Shown here: in pieces, positions 7,502 to 15,309 of the stretch | Layout: every line of letters starts with the position of its first letter | How positions within the stretch are numbered: position 1 is the stretch's first letter | NCBI GenBank assembly: GCA_022013895.1 | Contig: JAKLPK010000015.1 | Coordinates: 1-48,040, forward strand | Source of the DNA: Cellulomonas sp. | GTDB lineage: Bacteria; Actinomycetota; Actinomycetes; Actinomycetales; Cellulomonadaceae | Direction: 5' to 3' | Length of the DNA stretch: 48,040 nt | The notes under the pieces: generated by a model | Database searches by the model: none | What the model was told of the DNA's origin: nothing | Seen by the model: the letters and a program-made list of their open reading frames with translations, nothing else | Translations under genes and position numbers: made by a program

Positions 7502-9574
7502 ATGGTGGAGATCGAGGTCGACGGGCGCGCCGTGCAGGCGCTCCCCGGTCAGGACCTCCTCGCCGCATGCCTGGCCGCCGGCATCTACGTGCCGCACCTG
7601 TGCGCCCAGCCCAACCTGCCGGCCGAGGGCGGTTGCCGCATGTGCACCGTCGAGGTCGACGGCGAGGAGAGCCCGGTCCAGGCGTGCGAGGTCACCGTCG
7701 CCGAGGGCATGGTCGTGCGGACGAGGACGGCCCGGGTCGAGAAGATCCGCAACGTGGCGCTCGAGCTGATGCTGGCGCCGCACCCGAAGGACTGCACCTC
7801 CTGCGCGGCGTACCTCAACTGCGAGCTGCAGGCGCTCATGCAGTACACCGGCGTCGCGCACTCCCGGCTGCGTGAGATCGAGAAGGAGACCGCGAGGATC
7901 GGCTCCTCGGACTCGATCATCGCCAAGGAGATGTTCCGCTGCATCCAGTGCACCCGGTGCGTCCGGGCGTGCGACGACCTGCGAGGTGTCGGCATCCTGC
8001 AGCTCAACCACGCCGACGGCGAGGTCTACGTCGGCACCGCCGGGGACGTGCCGCACTCCCAGACGGACTGCCGCTTCTGCAGCGCCTGCGTCGCGGTCTG
8101 CCCGACCGGGGCGATCATGGACGTGCCCGGTCTGTTCCGCACGGACGTGCCCCGGACGCAGGCGCTGGTGCCCTGCCAGGACAGCTGCCCGGCGCACACC
8201 GACATCCCGTTGTACCTGCAGCTGGCCGGTCAGGAGCGGTACTCCGACTCGGTGGCGGTGTTCCGGGAGAAGCTCACGTTCCCGCACTCCCTGGGTTTCG
8301 TGTGCAGCCACGCGTGCGAGTCCGGCTGCAAACGCGGCAAGATCGACACACCGATCTCGATCCGGGCGGTCAAGCGGTTCGCCGTCGAGCAGGACCCCGA
8401 CCAGCGCTGGCGGGAACGGACGTCGGTCGCACCGGCGACCGGTCGCCGGGTGGCCGTCGTCGGCGCCGGTCCCGCGGGGCTCACGGGTGCCTACTACCTG
8501 GCGCGCAAGGGCCACGACGTCACCGTCTTCGAACGGTCGGCCAAGCCCGGCGGCATGCTCTCGTACGGCATCCCGCGCTACCGCCTGCCGCAGGAGGTCG
8601 TCGACGCCGAGGTCGCGACGTTGGTGGAGGACGCGCCGTTCACGATCGTCACCGGCACCGATGTGAGCCAGGTCGCGGCCCTGCGGGAGCAGTTCGACGC
8701 CGTGCTGGTCGCGACCGGCGCGCAGGCCGGACGGCGGCCCCCGGAGTTCGCGGCCGGTTGGCCGAACGCGTTCGACGGTGTCGACCTGTGCCACCGGTGG
8801 AACGACGGCACCGCGCCTGCGCTGGGTGATGTGGTGAACGTGCTCGGCGGCGGGAACGTCGCCTTCGACTGCGCGCGCAGCGTCAAGAAGCTCGGCGCGA
8901 CCACGGTCCGCGTGCTGTGCCTCGAACCGTTCTCGACGATGCTCGCCGATGCGGAGGAGGGCCGGGAGGCCCTGGCCGAGGGCATCGAGATCCTGGCCTC
9001 GGTCGCGGTCGCCCCGGTGGTCGGCGACGACGGCCGGGTGGTGGCGCTGTCCGTGTCGGACGTGGTCGCGTTCTCGTTCTCCAGCGACGGCCTGCACCTG
9101 GACCTGGTGCCCGGTTCCGAACGGGAGCTGGCCCTGGACTCCGTCATCGTGGCGACCGGTCAGCAGTCCGATCTGACGCCCGCGTGCGGCCTGGAGCTGC
9201 GGCCCGGCAACTTCGTCGTGGTGCGGGAGGCGGGCGCGACCGGGGTGGACGGGGTGTTCGCCGCGGGGGACGCGGTCAACGGCACCTCGTCGGTGGTCGG
9301 CGCCATCGCGGACGCCCGTCGGGCGACCTCGGCCGTCGACCGGTACCTGGGCGGCGACGGCGACATCGAGGACACCCTGTTCGACCGCGAGGGGCACGAC
9401 CCGGTGCTCGGGACGATCCCGGACTTCTCGGGGCTCGCCCGCACCGACTGCCGCACCGCGCAGGCCGTGACGACCGAGACGTCGCGCTGCCTGCACTGCG
9501 AGCTCCGTCGGGACATCGACACGGCGAAGTACTGGACCGACCCGGTGTTCAAGGCTCCGGTGGTGGCGCCATGA
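7502..9574 (+). CDS. Fe-S/FAD oxidoreductase: NuoG-type N-terminus fused to a GltD-like NAD(P)H domain
   Basis: 690 aa from ATG 7502, with GGAAGG upstream. Domain order: [2Fe-2S] ferredoxin (C34, C45, C48, C62); NuoG-type His-Cys site HxxxCxxCxxxxxC (H94, C98, C101, C107); two [4Fe-4S] sets (C147/150/153/157 and C190/193/196/200); a GltD-like N-terminal Cys region (C225, C229, C268, C272, C276); then an FAD/NAD(P) domain starting VAVVGAGPAG (318-326). It should move electrons between NAD(P)H and ferredoxin-like carriers in the cytoplasm. The stop overlaps the next start (ATGA), implying a complex with that protein. No molybdopterin or hydrogenase domain is attached, so it is neither a formate dehydrogenase nor a hydrogenase by itself. 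Confidence 0.82.
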   Translation: MVEIEVDGRAVQALPGQDLLAACLAAGIYVPHLCAQPNLPAEGGCRMCTVEVDGEESPVQACEVTVAEGMVVRTRTARVEKIRNVALELMLAPHPKDCTSCAAYLNCELQALMQYTGVAHSRLREIEKETARIGSSDSIIAKEMFRCIQCTRCVRACDDLRGVGILQLNHADGEVYVGTAGDVPHSQTDCRFCSACVAVCPTGAIMDVPGLFRTDVPRTQALVPCQDSCPAHTDIPLYLQLAGQERYSDSVAVFREKLTFPHSLGFVCSHACESGCKRGKIDTPISIRAVKRFAVEQDPDQRWRERTSVAPATGRRVAVVGAGPAGLTGAYYLARKGHDVTVFERSAKPGGMLSYGIPRYRLPQEVVDAEVATLVEDAPFTIVTGTDVSQVAALREQFDAVLVATGAQAGRRPPEFAAGWPNAFDGVDLCHRWNDGTAPALGDVVNVLGGGNVAFDCARSVKKLGATTVRVLCLEPFSTMLADAEEGREALAEGIEILASVAVAPVVGDDGRVVALSVSDVVAFSFSSDGLHLDLVPGSERELALDSVIVATGQQSDLTPACGLELRPGNFVVVREAGATGVDGVFAAGDAVNGTSSVVGAIADARRATSAVDRYLGGDGDIEDTLFDREGHDPVLGTIPDFSGLARTDCRTAQAVTTETSRCLHCELRRDIDTAKYWTDPVFKAPVVAP

Positions 9575-10221
9575 GGTGCGATGTGACGGCGACGCTGCGC
9601 GAGCCCGCGGACCCCGCGGCCATCGGGGCGGGCACGATCTGCCCGGTCCAGGTCGCGGCCGACCTGCTGTGGCAGGCGGCCCGGCTGTCCTGCGGACGCG
9701 AGGTCTACTGCCGTGAGGGGCCGCGCCAGGTGGCGACGATCCTCTCCGACATCGGCGTCGGGCGGGGGTCGAGCACGGATCTGGAGCTCGTCGAGGAGCT
9801 GTGCTCCCTGATGGTGGACGTCGTGCCCTGCGGTTCGGCCAAGGGCGCGGCCCGGACGACTCTCGACCTGCTGCACTCGTACCCCGAGGAGTGGGAGCGT
9901 CACGTGCTCCGCGGCCGGTGCACGAGCCTGACCTGCACGATGTCCTTCACCGTCCATGTCGACCCGGCAACCTGCACCGGGTGCCAGGCCTGCCTACCGG
10001 TCTGCCCCGTGGGTGCGATCCGCGGCGGCGAGGGGCTCATCCACGTCGTCGACGTCGAGGCCTGCACCCGGTGCGGTGCGTGCCTGGCCGCGTGCCCGGT
10101 CGACGCGCTGGCCAAGGCCGGCCCGATCAAGCCGCGGCAGCCCGCGGACCCGGTCCCGGTCGGCAGCTTCGCCGGCCCCGCGCCCGGGTCCGGGATGCGA
10201 CGCCGACGGCGCGGCGCCTGA
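9571..10221 (+). CDS. NuoF C-terminal-like domain fused to a 2[4Fe-4S] ferredoxin
   Basis: 216 aa, starting inside the previous stop (ATGA). Residues ~1-115 resemble only the C-terminal cluster-binding part of NuoF/HydB; the FMN- and NADH-binding part is absent. The usual C-G-x-C-x-x-C motif reads C41-G-R-E44-V-Y-C47-R, so one ligand position is Glu. C87 (VPCGSA) matches the fourth ligand. Residues ~125-180 are a bacterial ferredoxin with two complete sets (C135/138/141/145 and C165/168/171/175). Residues after 185 are Pro- and Arg-rich. It probably relays electrons between the preceding flavoprotein and the following FAD enzyme (inference from gene order). Confidence 0.75.
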   Translation: MRCDVTATLREPADPAAIGAGTICPVQVAADLLWQAARLSCGREVYCREGPRQVATILSDIGVGRGSSTDLELVEELCSLMVDVVPCGSAKGAARTTLDLLHSYPEEWERHVLRGRCTSLTCTMSFTVHVDPATCTGCQACLPVCPVGAIRGGEGLIHVVDVEACTRCGACLAACPVDALAKAGPIKPRQPADPVPVGSFAGPAPGSGMRRRRRGA

Positions 10222-10283
10222 CCCCCGGCCCTTGCGATGACACAGATCCCACCGACTCCACCGACGACAAAGAGGTTGTGCAG

Positions 10284-11798
10284 ATGAGCGAGAGCATGGA
10301 AGCAGACGTCGTCGTCATCGGCGGTGGCGCCTCGGGCATCACCGCGGCCGTGGCGGCAGCCGAGAAGGGCGCAAGCGTCCTGCTCGTCGAGAAGGGGAGC
10401 ACCACCGGCGGCGCCGCCAACATGGGGATGGGCTTCTTCGCCGTGGAGTCGAAGTACCAGAAGGCGCAGCTGGTCGACTTCTCCCAGGAGGATGCGTTCC
10501 GGCTGCTCATGGAGTACACGCACTGGAGGGTGGACGCGCGGTTGGTGCGCAAGTACATCGCCCAGTCGGCCGACACCGTCGAGTGGGTCGAGAAGATGGG
10601 CGTCGAGTTCCTGGGTGCGTTCAAGTACTTCCAGAACTCGACCCAGACCTGGCACGTCGTCAAGACGGCCGGTTCGAACGTCCCGGCGGAGCGGGCCGCG
10701 TCGAACCTCTACCGGGCGCTCACCGCCCAGTCCGAGGACCTCGGCGTGCAGATCATGTACCGCACGACCGCGACCAGGATCGTGGTCGAGGACGGTGCGG
10801 TCACGGGTGTCGAGCTCACCGGTGAGGACGGTGTACCCCGCGTCGTCGAGTGCAACGCCGTCATCGTGGCGACCGGCGGCTTCGGCAACAACCCCACGAT
10901 GATCCACGACTACATGGGCTACGAGTGGGGCAAGGATCTGCACTCGTTCCGCATCCCCGGGGTCGACGGCGACGGGCTGTCGATGCTGTGGGCCACCGGG
11001 GCCGGTCGCACCGAACCGGTGATGGAGCTGACGTTCACCACCCCGGGGGTGACGGATGTCTACAAGACCATCAGCGAGACGATGCGTCAGCCCAACCTCA
11101 TGGTCAACCTCGACGGGCTGCGGTTCATCGACGAGGAGATCATGAACAACACCGTCTTCACGGGGAACTCGGTGGCGCGTCAGCGCCAACGGGTCGCCTT
11201 CACGATCATCAATGACGAGATCGTCGCGGACTACCGCACGAAGGGCCTGGACTACGTCACGTTCCACCACAACATCAAGACGATGGACAAGTGGGACCGG
11301 GAGGTCGCGGCCTACGTCGGTGGCGAGGCCGTCGAGGCCTCGGGCCTGTCGGACCTGCACAACGAGGACCAGAAGCACCAGAAGAACTTCTGGGTGTGCG
11401 ACTCGCTCGAGGAGGTCGCGGCCGTGACCGGTATCGACCTGAAGAACCTCCAGGCCACGGTCACCGAGTACAACGGCTACTGCGACTCGACCGACAGCCA
11501 GTTCTTCAAGCCGTACAAGTACCTGCGGCCGCTGCGCGGCGGCAGGTACTACGTCGCGCGTCACTTCCCTGCCGGCTACGGCAGCCTCGGCGGCGTGAAC
11601 GTCAACGACCGCATGGAGGTCCTGGACACCGCGGGTCTGAAGATCCCGGGCCTGTACGCCTCGGGGACGGACGCCTGCAACATCTTCGGCGACTCGTACT
11701 GCTTCTACATGCCGGGGAACACCATGGGGTTCGCCATCAACTCGGGGCGCATGGCCGGCTACAACTCCATGGAGTACATCGACTCGGACGACTTCTAG
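10284..11798 (+). CDS. FAD-dependent oxidoreductase, fumarate reductase/ketosteroid dehydrogenase-like flavoprotein
   Basis: 504 aa from ATG 10284, with AAAGAGG 9 bases upstream. The N-terminal FAD site is VVVIGGGASG (GxGxxG at 13-18, acidic E36), followed by the T-T-G-G-A-A-N-M-G motif. The second FAD contact is the C-terminal IPGLYASGTDACNIFGDSYC region. The capping domain lies roughly at 125-360. The His and Arg that bind dicarboxylate in true fumarate reductases are absent from the HGxNRLGG-equivalent stretch (here FYMPGNTMGF), so the substrate is something else. Possibly it adds or removes hydrogen on a cyclic enone, with electrons passing through the two Fe-S proteins encoded just upstream. 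No haem motif or Tat signal is seen, so it is likely cytoplasmic. Confidence 0.78.
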   Translation: MSESMEADVVVIGGGASGITAAVAAAEKGASVLLVEKGSTTGGAANMGMGFFAVESKYQKAQLVDFSQEDAFRLLMEYTHWRVDARLVRKYIAQSADTVEWVEKMGVEFLGAFKYFQNSTQTWHVVKTAGSNVPAERAASNLYRALTAQSEDLGVQIMYRTTATRIVVEDGAVTGVELTGEDGVPRVVECNAVIVATGGFGNNPTMIHDYMGYEWGKDLHSFRIPGVDGDGLSMLWATGAGRTEPVMELTFTTPGVTDVYKTISETMRQPNLMVNLDGLRFIDEEIMNNTVFTGNSVARQRQRVAFTIINDEIVADYRTKGLDYVTFHHNIKTMDKWDREVAAYVGGEAVEASGLSDLHNEDQKHQKNFWVCDSLEEVAAVTGIDLKNLQATVTEYNGYCDSTDSQFFKPYKYLRPLRGGRYYVARHFPAGYGSLGGVNVNDRMEVLDTAGLKIPGLYASGTDACNIFGDSYCFYMPGNTMGFAINSGRMAGYNSMEYIDSDDF

Positions 11799-11939
11799 GC
11801 CGAACCTCCAGCCCCTCCGAGAATTGCGGTCCGCAGCCTTTCCGGGAACTGCTCCGGTGAGGTGGGACGCGCACACCCGAAACATCTGACCGGAGCAATT
11901 CAACAACGCTGTTCCCGACGAACAAAGAGGTTCATCACC

Positions 11940-13277
11940 ATGTCCACCACTGCCCGATCCGAGGTGACGTACCGCCCGTTCCGGTGGTTCGTCCTCGCGA
12001 CGCTCTTCATCGTCACGGCGACCTCAGCGCTGTCGCTGATCTCACCCGCTCCCCTCATCGGTGCGATCTTCACGAGCCAGTTCGCCGACCCGACAGCCAT
12101 CCCGGAGGTCCTGCCGGAAGGTGTCCTGTCACTCGGGCAGATCGCCTGGATGACCATGGGCTGGTTCAACTTCGCCGTCGCGATCGCGGCGCTGGCCGGT
12201 GGCTTCTTCGTCGACAAGCTGGGCTTCGTCAAGATCTACGTGATCGGCCTCGCGCTCATCGTCATCGGCTGGCTGCTGGTCGGTGTCATCGGCGACACCT
12301 ACACCGGGATGATGGTGATCCGCACCATCCAGGGTCTGGGGACCGGTCCCATCATGGCCTCGACGGCCGCCGTGGCTGCGACCAGGTTCCCCTCGCGCGA
12401 GCGCGGCTACGTCGCCGCCACCCAGGGCGCTGCCATGGCCGCCGGCATCGGCCTCGGGCAGGCCTTCATGCCCAAGGTCCTGTCCGCGCAGGGCGGCGAC
12501 TGGCAGGCGGCGCTCGTCGCGCTGTGGCCGGTGGCCGCGATCGCGCTCGTGATGACGATCGTCGTCGCGGTCGGGCCGAAGCAGGACGTGATCGTGGTGC
12601 AGAACGACGCGGCCGAGCAGCTGGCGGCCAAGAACGCTCTGCGCAAGGCGCTCGCCCAGCCCGTCACGTGGGCGGCGATCGGCTGCGTCGTGGTCCTGTC
12701 GTGGGTGTTCCAGGCGTTCAACGACCTGTCGCCCAGCTACCTCACGATCGCACCGCCGACCGGGGTCGGCTTCGAGAACGGGTCGACGCTGCTCGGCATC
12801 GCCCAGATCTTCAACTTCCTCGGGGCGTTCGCGGCCGGGTTCGCCACCCAGCGCTTCTTCCAGGGGCGGGTGCGGCCGGGGATCATGCTCGGCTTCGCGA
12901 TGGGTGCGATCTTCGGGCTCGCCATGCTGCTGCCGGCCGCGACGTCGAGCTCGACCCTCATGCTGGTGATCGTCTGCACGGCCGCCTTCTTCTTCGCCTG
13001 GGTCAACCCGAACGCCATCGGGTACATCGCCCAGAACTACCCGGCGAACATCACCGGCAAGCTCGGTGGCTACGCGATGGGGATCGGCATCTTCGGCGGC
13101 ACGGCGGGTGTCGCCGCAGGTTCCGCGGCGCTGCACGCGACCGGGCACTACACCCTGTCGATCATCATCATGGCTGGCGTGTGCGCCCTCGGTATCCCGG
13201 TCGCGTACTTCCTGAAGCAGCCGAAGAACGTGAGCCAGGGGGCGACGGCGGCTGAACCGGCCGCGAGCGCCCGGTAG
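11940..13277 (+). CDS. Major facilitator superfamily transporter
   Basis: 445 aa from ATG 11940, with AAAGAGG at 11924-11930. About twelve membrane helices, a central cytoplasmic loop near residues 205-225 (PKQDVIVVQNDAAEQL), and an MFS loop 2-3 motif GGFFVDKLGFVKIY. It differs from the OFA-type transporter at 5955, so the island encodes two unrelated permeases, perhaps one for substrate uptake and one for product efflux (inference). The upstream 141 bases hold a short palindrome (TGCGGTCCGCA) and distant GAATTGC/GCAATTC arms, but no clear LysR box. It may be read from the 7334 promoter. Confidence 0.8.
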   Translation: MSTTARSEVTYRPFRWFVLATLFIVTATSALSLISPAPLIGAIFTSQFADPTAIPEVLPEGVLSLGQIAWMTMGWFNFAVAIAALAGGFFVDKLGFVKIYVIGLALIVIGWLLVGVIGDTYTGMMVIRTIQGLGTGPIMASTAAVAATRFPSRERGYVAATQGAAMAAGIGLGQAFMPKVLSAQGGDWQAALVALWPVAAIALVMTIVVAVGPKQDVIVVQNDAAEQLAAKNALRKALAQPVTWAAIGCVVVLSWVFQAFNDLSPSYLTIAPPTGVGFENGSTLLGIAQIFNFLGAFAAGFATQRFFQGRVRPGIMLGFAMGAIFGLAMLLPAATSSSTLMLVIVCTAAFFFAWVNPNAIGYIAQNYPANITGKLGGYAMGIGIFGGTAGVAAGSAALHATGHYTLSIIIMAGVCALGIPVAYFLKQPKNVSQGATAAEPAASAR

Positions 13278-13285
13278 GGATCGTC

Positions 13286-13322
13286 GGCGGGGCGCGCTGC
13301 CGAGCAGGCGGTGCGCCCCGCC
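13286..13322 (+). terminator. GC-rich hairpin between MFS and htpG
   Basis: A perfect 10-bp inverted repeat (GGCGGGGCGC at 13286-13295 and its complement at 13313-13322) with a 17-base loop. It lies 8 bases after the MFS stop and ends 54 bases before the htpG start. There is no T-tract, so it may be a weak terminator, an attenuator or an mRNA-stabilising stem. Confidence 0.45.
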
Positions 13323-13376
13323 CGTCCCACCACCGGGTCTGGCCGGTGGCCGGAACACCCCGCACGAGGAGACGAC

Positions 13377-15260
13377 ATGACCACGCAGGCCGGGGTGCTC
13401 TCGATCGAGAGCGCGAACGTCTTCGCCATCCTGCGCACCTGGCTGTACGCCGAGCCGGACATCGTGTTCCGCGAGCTCGTCTCCAATGCCGCCGATGCCG
13501 TCGCCAAGCTGCGTGACCTCGCCCGACGTGGACAGGCCGCCGCGCCCGCGGGCCGGATCGACGTGGTTCTGGACGCTGCCGCGCGGACGGCGACCATCAG
13601 CGACGACGGGCTCGGCATGACGGCCGACGAGGTGGACCGCTACCTCAACCAGATCGCGTTCTCGGGGGCGAGCGACTTCATCGAGCGGTACCGGGACGCC
13701 GACGACGATGCGATCATCGGCCACTTCGGGGTCGGCTTCTACTCCGCATTCATGCTCGCCGAACGCGTCGAGGTCGACACCCGCTCGTACCTTCCCGGCG
13801 CGCAGCCGGTGCACTGGGAGTGCACCTCGGCGATGGAGTACTCCCTGGGCGCCGGTGCACGTGAACGGACCGGCACCACCGTCACCCTGCACCTGGCCGT
13901 CGACAGCCCGTACCTGGTCGGTCCCGAGGCAGCCCGTGACGCGGTCGCCCGGTACTTCGCGTTCCTGCCGGTCGCCGTGCACGTCACCTTCCGCACCGGC
14001 TCCGGCGAGGTCGCGGACGGGCACGACGCGGTGCTGATCAGCGACGACGCCCCGGTCTGGCGACGGGCAGGTGCGGGTGCCGCGGTCGAGCCCGGTGCGA
14101 TGCGTGAGTTCTACCGGACGCACTTCGACGACCCGTTCGACCCGCTGTTCTGGATCCCGGTCACCAGCCTCGACCTCGGGCTGCGCGGTGTCGTATTCCT
14201 CCGCGACACCCGCGGCGGGGCGCGTGAGATCGAGGGGCGGCTCGACGTCTACAGCCGGGGCGTCCTGGTCGGCACCGATCTGGCGGGGCTGGCCCCGAAG
14301 TTCCTGGGCCTGCACTCGATCGTGCTCGAGTGCGATGAGCTGCCGCTCGTCGTTTCGCGGTCGGGGGTGCGCACCGACGACCCGCGTGACGGGGTCCCCG
14401 CGCTGGTCGGCGAGTGCCTCACGCAGGAGGTCATCATCGCCCTGCATACGATGGCCACCCAGGACCGGCCGACCTTCGAACGGCTGTGGCCCGAGATCGG
14501 CTCCTTCGTCAAGTACGGCGTGCTCACCGACCGGACCTTCGCCTCGGTGCTGGCCAAGCGGTTGCTCTTCGCCGATCTCGACGGCCGGCTCGGCACCCTC
14601 GCCGAGCACCTCGGCACCCTCGCCGAGCACCTCGGCGACCCACCGGCCACCACGGTGCTCTACACCTCCGACCTGGCCGACCAGGCCCTGCTGGTCGACG
14701 TGTTCCGCCGCAACCACCTGCCCGCCCTCGTGCTGGACCGGGTCATCGACCAGCCGCTGCTGCGCGCCATGGAGTCCGCCCAGCCTGGTCTGACGTTCCG
14801 GCGGCTGGACGCCGACCCGGTCGCGCTGCTGGCCGCGCCGAGCTGCGACCTGTCGCCCGCGCAGTGCACCGCGCTCGCCGACGAGGTGGGCGCCGCGCTC
14901 GGCGAGCGGGTACCCGGCGCCACCGTGCAGGTGGTGGGGCTGTCGGTCCCCGACCTGCCCGTGCTGCTCACGGCGGACGAGGCCTCGCGGCGCACCGGCG
15001 ACCTGGCCCAGCTCTACGGCCTCACGCAGGGGCGTGAGATCGACGACCAGGGGCTCGTCGAGCGCACCGTCGTGGTCAACGGGAACAGCACCCTCGTCGG
15101 TCTGCTCGTCGCGTGCCAGGACCCACCGGCGCGCGAGCTGGCCATCGCGCACCTGGTCGACCTCGCGCTGCTCACCGGCGCGGCGCTCGGCCCCGAGACC
15201 GTCCCCGCCCTCCTGCTGCGCAGCCAGCGCCTGCTCGAGCACTTCCTGTCCACCCGTTGA
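13377..15260 (+). CDS. htpG: Hsp90-family molecular chaperone HtpG
   Basis: 627 aa from ATG 13377, the usual HtpG length. GHKL ATP-site motifs are in order: E33-L-V-S-N37-A-A-D40, DDGLGM near 76-81, and GHFGVGFYSAF near 114-124. The middle domain contains the catalytic-loop-like SRSGVRTDD region, and the C-terminal dimerisation domain follows. It is an ATP-dependent cytosolic chaperone. It sits inside the catabolic island between a transporter and a thiolase, in the same direction, which is not a usual htpG location. It may assist folding or maturation of the island's large Fe-S or flavin enzymes (inference). An exact 21-bp tandem duplication at 14591-14632 repeats GTLAEHL (406-412, 413-419) in frame. 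Confidence 0.88.
   Translation: MTTQAGVLSIESANVFAILRTWLYAEPDIVFRELVSNAADAVAKLRDLARRGQAAAPAGRIDVVLDAAARTATISDDGLGMTADEVDRYLNQIAFSGASDFIERYRDADDDAIIGHFGVGFYSAFMLAERVEVDTRSYLPGAQPVHWECTSAMEYSLGAGARERTGTTVTLHLAVDSPYLVGPEAARDAVARYFAFLPVAVHVTFRTGSGEVADGHDAVLISDDAPVWRRAGAGAAVEPGAMREFYRTHFDDPFDPLFWIPVTSLDLGLRGVVFLRDTRGGAREIEGRLDVYSRGVLVGTDLAGLAPKFLGLHSIVLECDELPLVVSRSGVRTDDPRDGVPALVGECLTQEVIIALHTMATQDRPTFERLWPEIGSFVKYGVLTDRTFASVLAKRLLFADLDGRLGTLAEHLGTLAEHLGDPPATTVLYTSDLADQALLVDVFRRNHLPALVLDRVIDQPLLRAMESAQPGLTFRRLDADPVALLAAPSCDLSPAQCTALADEVGAALGERVPGATVQVVGLSVPDLPVLLTADEASRRTGDLAQLYGLTQGREIDDQGLVERTVVVNGNSTLVGLLVACQDPPARELAIAHLVDLALLTGAALGPETVPALLLRSQRLLEHFLSTR
14591..14632 (+). repeat. Exact 21-bp tandem duplication inside htpG
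   Basis: Two identical 21-base units (14591-14611 and 14612-14632) encode GTLAEHL twice. The frame is kept, so the protein gains seven residues. A third partial match (CGGC) follows. Confidence 0.9.
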
Positions 15261-15309
15261 GGTCAGGCGGGCGGCCCCGTGGTCGCCGCCACCCGAGAGG
15301 AGCACCACC

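Noticed and set aside
7502-10221. Part of a respiratory complex I or an NAD-linked hydrogenase/formate dehydrogenase
   Set aside because: No membrane Nuo subunits, no FMN/NADH part of NuoF, and no molybdopterin or H-cluster domain occur in the window.
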